Positions 5,605 through 9,008 of a stretch of 9,008 bases of DNA are shown here, one piece after another. Below the pieces are notes generated by a model that made no database searches, was not told the DNA's origin, and saw nothing but the letters and a program-made list of their open reading frames with translations. Origin of the DNA: Lysobacterales bacterium (GTDB lineage Bacteria > Pseudomonadota > Gammaproteobacteria > Xanthomonadales > Xanthomonadaceae); contig JAATFS010000162.1 of NCBI GenBank assembly GCA_015655035.1, positions 1 through 9,008 of the forward strand. Direction: 5' to 3'. A program made the position numbers and the translations under genes. How positions within the stretch are numbered: position 1 is the stretch's first letter; each line of letters opens with the position of its first letter.

Positions 5605-6263
5605 GCCATGGTCCTCTCGATGAATGCCGCCACGGCCAACGCCACGGCCTGGGCCACTGCGACCGGCGGCTGCCCGGCATCGATCACGCGAAAGCGCTCC
5701 GGATAGGCCAGCGCCCGCGCGCGGAATCCCGAACGCACACGCTCGAAGAATTCGTCATGCTCGCGCTCGATCCGATCCGGCTGCGGGTCGCGACCGCGAA
5801 TACGGTCGCGGCCGACTCGCACGTCCAGATCCAACAACAGCGTCAGCCCGGGCGTCAGCCCCACCGCGCGGCGCTCCAGCTCGGCGATCCAGGCCGGGTC
5901 CAGACCGCGTCCCTCGCCTTGGTAGGCATAGCTGGAATCGGTGAAGCGGTCGCTGACCACGAACGCCCCGCGCTGCAACGCCGGCAGGATCAACTCGGAC
6001 ACATGCTGCGCGCGTGCGGCGAACACCAGCAGCAGCTCCGCTTCCGGCGCCATGGGTTCGGCGGGCTGCGCCTTGGCGGTATCGAGCAGCAACTCGCGGA
6101 TACGCTCGGCCAGCGGTGTACCGCCCGGCTCGCGGGTAAGCACGACCTCCTGCCCGTGGGCCAGCAGCGATTCGCGAATAGCATTGATCGCGGTGGTCTT
6201 GCCCGCACCCTCGCCGCCTTCCAGGCTGATGAAGCGCGGATGCTGTTGCAGTGCGTGGTTCAT
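5601..6263 (-). CDS. tmk: Thymidylate kinase
   Basis: This 220-residue cytosolic enzyme phosphorylates dTMP to dTDP with ATP, an essential step of dTTP supply. Visible motifs are the P-loop EGGEGAGKTT (15-24), TREPGGT (43-49), DRF (105-107) followed by SSYAYQG, which contacts the nucleotide, and an arginine-rich LID region (about 153-167, RDRIRGRDPQPDRIERE). Catalytic arginines in the LID rather than in the P-loop place it with the E. coli-type (type II) enzymes. Length is normal. It overlaps mltG upstream and holB downstream by four bases each, so the three are translationally coupled. The pairing of dTTP supply with a replication subunit (holB) is conserved across proteobacteria. Confidence 0.97.
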   Translation of the reverse strand: MNHALQQHPRFISLEGGEGAGKTTAINAIRESLLAHGQEVVLTREPGGTPLAERIRELLLDTAKAQPAEPMAPEAELLLVFAARAQHVSELILPALQRGAFVVSDRFTDSSYAYQGEGRGLDPAWIAELERRAVGLTPGLTLLLDLDVRVGRDRIRGRDPQPDRIEREHDEFFERVRSGFRARALAYPERFRVIDAGQPPVAVAQAVALAVAAFIERTMA

Positions 6264-7336
6264 GGCGTCACCGCCTCGGCCGCAATCTGGCGCCGCCGTT
6301 GCAGATAGCGCGCCACCGCAGCGGTGTGCTCGGCGTAACTGTCGGAGAACACATGCGCGCCGGTACCGTCGCCCACCGCCACGAAGTACAACGCATCGCC
6401 CGGCGCGGGCCGTACCGCCGCTTGCAGCGAGTCGCGCCCCGGCATCGCGATCGGGGTTGGCGTCAGGCCGGTGCGGGTATAAGTGTTGTAGGGCGTATCG
6501 GTCACCAGGTCACGCTTGCGGATATTGCCATCATAATTGCTGCCGATGCCGTAGATCACCGACGGATCGGTCTGCAGTTTCATGCCGAGCTTGAGCCGGC
6601 GCGAGAACACCCCGGCGATCCGTGGACGTTCTGACGGCAACGCGGTCTCCTTCTCGATGATGGAGGCCAGGATCAACGCCTGCTCGGGCGATTCCAGTGG
6701 AACGTCGTCCGCGCGCTCCGCCCAGGCGAGTGCCAGCGCCTGCTCCATCGCCGCATGGGCGCGCTTGAGCACCTCCAGATCGCTGTCGTTGCGCTGGTAG
6801 AGATAGGTTTCCGGCAGGAAGCGTCCTTCCGGGTGCTGGCCGGGGAAGCCCAGCCGCGCCATCAACGCTGCATCGTCGAGTCCTTGCGACTCATGCCGCA
6901 GCAGCGGCGCAGCCTCCAGCGCGGCACGCACCTGGCGGATGTTCCAGCCTTCCACCAGCGTGAAGCGATGCTGGATCACCCGGCCCTGGCGCATCCGCAA
7001 CAGCAACTCTCGCGGCGACAACGCCGGAGCCAGCGCGTACTCGCCCACCTTCAGCTTGCCGGCGGCATCCACCTGGCGCGCCAGCAGCTGCCATTCGAGA
7101 TCCCATCCGGCATCGACACCGGCCCGGCGCAGCTTGCCCAGCACCGTCCTCAACGAGTCGCCCGGGGCGATCACCATGCTTGGCTGTGCAGCAGTGACCG
7201 GCGCAGCGGCGAAACGGTCGTAATGCCGCCACAGCCAGCCGGCGACCCCCGCTGCCAGCACGGCCAGGACCACTACTCCGCCCAATACGGCGAGACATCC
7301 GCGTTTACCACCAGCCGCCACAGCCACCTCGGTCAA
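6260..7336 (-). CDS. mltG: MltG, endolytic murein transglycosylase
   Basis: A 358-residue inner-membrane protein (YceG family) that cleaves nascent glycan strands and is thought to end their polymerisation. A basic N-terminus is followed by one membrane segment (about 14-36), a LysM-like part (about 52-118) and the catalytic domain. Key motifs are EGRFLPETY (170-178), ASIIEKET (224-231) with the catalytic glutamate at Glu228 (Glu218 in E. coli), QTDPSVIYG (255-263) and TGLTPTPIAMPG (289-300). The frame needs a TTG (chosen here, GGA a few bases upstream) or a nearby GTG start; the first internal ATG would delete the membrane segment. It lies 87 bases after pabB and overlaps tmk by four bases. 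Confidence 0.93.
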   Translation of the reverse strand: MTEVAVAAGGKRGCLAVLGGVVVLAVLAAGVAGWLWRHYDRFAAAPVTAAQPSMVIAPGDSLRTVLGKLRRAGVDAGWDLEWQLLARQVDAAGKLKVGEYALAPALSPRELLLRMRQGRVIQHRFTLVEGWNIRQVRAALEAAPLLRHESQGLDDAALMARLGFPGQHPEGRFLPETYLYQRNDSDLEVLKRAHAAMEQALALAWAERADDVPLESPEQALILASIIEKETALPSERPRIAGVFSRRLKLGMKLQTDPSVIYGIGSNYDGNIRKRDLVTDTPYNTYTRTGLTPTPIAMPGRDSLQAAVRPAPGDALYFVAVGDGTGAHVFSDSYAEHTAAVARYLQRRRQIAAEAVTP

Positions 7337-7423
7337 GATTCCAGCGCCGCGCAGGATACCGCGCGCGGGCGACCGGCCGTTAGGACGAGCCGCGCCGGAT
7401 CGCCGCGCTACCCTCGGAAAGGC

Positions 7424-8776
7424 TTATGCCGGATCCAGCGCGCGCAACACCCCGCGCGCCTTGGCACGGGTTTCGTCGAGCTCGCGCTCGGGCACCGAAT
7501 CGACCACGATGCCGGCACCGGTACGAAAGCGCACGCATCGGCCCTGGATCTCCGCAGTCCGGATCAGGATGTTCAGGTCCATGTCGCCATCGCGGTTGAG
7601 CCAACCGAACGCGCCGGTATAAGCCCCGCGCGGCGTCCGCTCGAGTTCGGCGATGATCTGCATGCAACGGACCTTCGGACACCCGGTGATGGTGCCGCCG
7701 GGAAACACTGCGGCGATCACCTCGCCGGGCGTGACGCCCTCGCGAAGCCGGCCACGCACGTTGCTGACGATATGGTGCACGTGCGCATAACTCTCCACGC
7801 TCATCAGCTCGTCCACTTCGACCGTGCCCGCCGCGCACACCCGGCCCAAATCGTTGCGCTCCAGGTCGATCAGCATCACGTGCTCGGCGCGCTCCTTGGG
7901 ATGACCGACCAGCTCGCGGATGCGCGCGGCATCGTCGTCGTCGGCGAAGCGCGGCCGGGTACCTGCGATCGGGCGGGTCTGGACCATCTCGCCCTGCACC
8001 GACACCAGCCGTTCCGGCGAGGAACTGGCCACCGCACGCCCCTCCGCCACGAACAGCCCGGAGAATGGCGCCGGGTTCGCCTCTCTCAAGCGCAGATGCA
8101 ACGCGGCCGGATCGGGCGCCTGCGCGAATTCGGCCTGCCAGGCGCGCGAGATATTGGCCTGGAACACGTCGCCGGCACGCAGGTAGTCCAGCACCTTCGA
8201 TACCCCCGTGGTGAATTGCTCGGGCGCGTCCTCGACCACGCGCTGAGGCGCGACCCAGGCCGGCAACGCAGGCAGCATTTCAGCGGCCGCCAGGTCGTCC
8301 CGCAAGCGTTCCAGCAGGTCCTGCCGCCCGTTTTCGGCGATCGCCACGCAGCGGCCATCACGGCGATCGCGCAGCACCGCCGCCGGACAGCGCACTGCCA
8401 GCGCCAGCGGAGCGCCATCGGCGCGGCGCGGCAGCTGCAGGATCGGCTCGACCTGGCCAGCCAGCTCGTAGTCCAGCAGCAACGCCCAGCCGCCACGGAA
8501 CGGCAACTCGCTTGCAGCGCGCGTCAGGCGCTCTGCCTTCCAGGCCGCATCGAGCACCGACAGGAACGCGCCCGCCACGATCGCGCCGTGCTGGTCGCGG
8601 GTATGGCCGTCGGCATCCAGCCGCAGCAGACCCCCGTCGGCGACCAGCAGCATGTCCCAGCGGCCATGCTCAGTTCCAGACGCACTGGACTCGAACAGCG
8701 CCGGATAGCGCGACGGTGCCGACCGGTGCAGCGACAGCAGGTCGAGATCCGCACGTAACGGGAGGGAAAGCGTCAT
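7424..8776 (-). CDS. pabB: Aminodeoxychorismate synthase component I (PabB)
   Basis: A 450-residue chorismate-utilising enzyme. PabB converts chorismate to 4-amino-4-deoxychorismate using ammonia from the glutaminase PabA, in folate synthesis. The C-terminal chorismate-binding domain is clear: GDVFQANIS (202-210), SSSPERLV (251-258), PIAGTRPR (269-276), HVMLIDLERNDLGRV (299-313), FPGGTITGCPK (358-368) and RTGAGIVVDS (418-427). At residue 271 it has Ala where E. coli PabB has Lys274, as in anthranilate synthase TrpE. PabB is still preferred because of its length and its place between fabF and mltG. The ATG at 8776 is chosen because the protein then opens MTLSLPLRADLDLLSLH; a GTG 15 codons upstream is possible, and neither has a strong ribosome binding site. 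No pabA or pabC is in the window. Confidence 0.88.
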   Translation of the reverse strand: MTLSLPLRADLDLLSLHRSAPSRYPALFESSASGTEHGRWDMLLVADGGLLRLDADGHTRDQHGAIVAGAFLSVLDAAWKAERLTRAASELPFRGGWALLLDYELAGQVEPILQLPRRADGAPLALAVRCPAAVLRDRRDGRCVAIAENGRQDLLERLRDDLAAAEMLPALPAWVAPQRVVEDAPEQFTTGVSKVLDYLRAGDVFQANISRAWQAEFAQAPDPAALHLRLREANPAPFSGLFVAEGRAVASSSPERLVSVQGEMVQTRPIAGTRPRFADDDDAARIRELVGHPKERAEHVMLIDLERNDLGRVCAAGTVEVDELMSVESYAHVHHIVSNVRGRLREGVTPGEVIAAVFPGGTITGCPKVRCMQIIAELERTPRGAYTGAFGWLNRDGDMDLNILIRTAEIQGRCVRFRTGAGIVVDSVPERELDETRAKARGVLRALDPA

Positions 8777-8945
8777 CGGCCGGGCTTGAATGTGGGAAGG
8801 AAGAGGCGGAAGGCATGCCACTGGCTAAGGCTTTCCCGATCAGGGACACGCTGCGCCAAGCATCAAGCCATGACGGGGTCCTGCGGAGGTATCTGCGCAC
8901 CGCCGGCAGCGAACGCGTTGCCGGGCATTGCCAGGATTGACGCTC

Positions 8946-8986
8946 GCCTCCGCGCCCCTTCCCCGCCGGGAAAGAGGCGCGGAGGC
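8946..8986 (-). terminator. Strong hairpin after fabF, no T-tract
   Basis: GCCTCCGCGCC (8946-8956) pairs perfectly with GGCGCGGAGGC (8976-8986), and part of the loop can pair further (TTCCC with GGGAA). The stem starts five bases after the fabF stop on the minus strand. There is no T-tract after it, so it is not a classical intrinsic terminator. It may slow 3' decay of fabF mRNA or partly reduce read-through into pabB. The 215-base spacer otherwise shows nothing I can support, including no clear pabB promoter. Confidence 0.5.
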
Positions 8987-8991
8987 CCGAC

Positions 8992-9008
8992 TCAGAGGCG
9001 CTTGAACA
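8992..9008 (-). CDS. fabF: FabF, beta-ketoacyl-ACP synthase II (last codons only)
   Basis: Only the last four codons and the stop are in the window. On the minus strand they read Phe-Lys-Arg-Leu-stop, which fits the usual FabF ending (GTLxFKRL or FKKI). Together with the conserved order fabF - pab gene - mltG - tmk - holB, this identifies the gene whose body lies to the right. FabF elongates acyl chains in type II fatty-acid synthesis. The call rests mainly on context, as four residues alone prove little. Confidence 0.65.

Noticed and set aside
6755..8758. A 667-codon open frame on the plus strand, opposite mltG and pabB
   Set aside because: It is antisense to two well-identified genes. Its translation is rich in His, Arg and Gln with no recognisable motif, as expected from the reverse of GC-rich coding sequence.
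8512..8940. A 142-codon plus-strand frame spanning the pabB start and the fabF-pabB spacer
   Set aside because: Most of it is antisense to pabB, it lacks a recognisable domain, and no promoter or ribosome binding site was seen.

Overview
The window looks like chromosome from a high-GC gammaproteobacterium of the Xanthomonadales (Xanthomonadaceae or Rhodanobacteraceae). The evidence is the AcnD-type methylcitrate operon, the order fabF-pabB-mltG-tmk-holB-pilZ, a PilZ protein very like the 117-residue Xanthomonas form, and a CCTTCTCCCG/CGGGAGAAGG intergenic palindrome of the kind scattered through these genomes. The family assignment is inference; no species is claimed. There are no mobile elements, CRISPR arrays or rRNA genes.

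Left part (1-2394, minus strand): a propionate-catabolism operon read prpB -> prpC -> acnD. PrpC condenses propionyl-CoA with oxaloacetate to 2-methylcitrate. AcnD, of which only the first 73 codons are present, starts its conversion to 2-methylisocitrate. PrpB splits that product to pyruvate and succinate. A palindromic repeat lies between prpC and acnD.

Centre-left (2395-3748): divergent from prpB is a 412-residue protein that joins a MerR/excisionase-type helix-turn-helix to a complete citrate-synthase-like domain, with all catalytic positions kept. The 115-base divergent spacer carries a 29-base imperfect dyad with GTTGAT half-sites, ending just before the start of this gene. No PrpR-type sigma-54 activator gene or sigma-54 promoter is seen. 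The simplest reading is a regulator of prpBC-acnD, and of itself, that uses a citrate-synthase fold to sense a methylcitrate-cycle metabolite. This is the most interesting item in the window.

Centre (3749-4294): a gene-free stretch with several hairpins, then a tRNA-Val(CAC) on the minus strand with its own TTGACG-16-TATAAT promoter and a perfect intrinsic terminator.

Right part (4295-9008, minus strand): a housekeeping cluster read fabF (last four codons only) -> pabB -> mltG -> tmk -> holB -> pilZ. The last four genes are joined by ATGA four-base overlaps, so they are translationally coupled. The cluster combines fatty-acid synthesis, folate precursor synthesis, peptidoglycan termination, dTMP phosphorylation, the replication clamp loader and type IV pilus control. 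It resembles the E. coli fabF-pabC-mltG-tmk-holB cluster, with pabB where pabC would be and pilZ added at the end.
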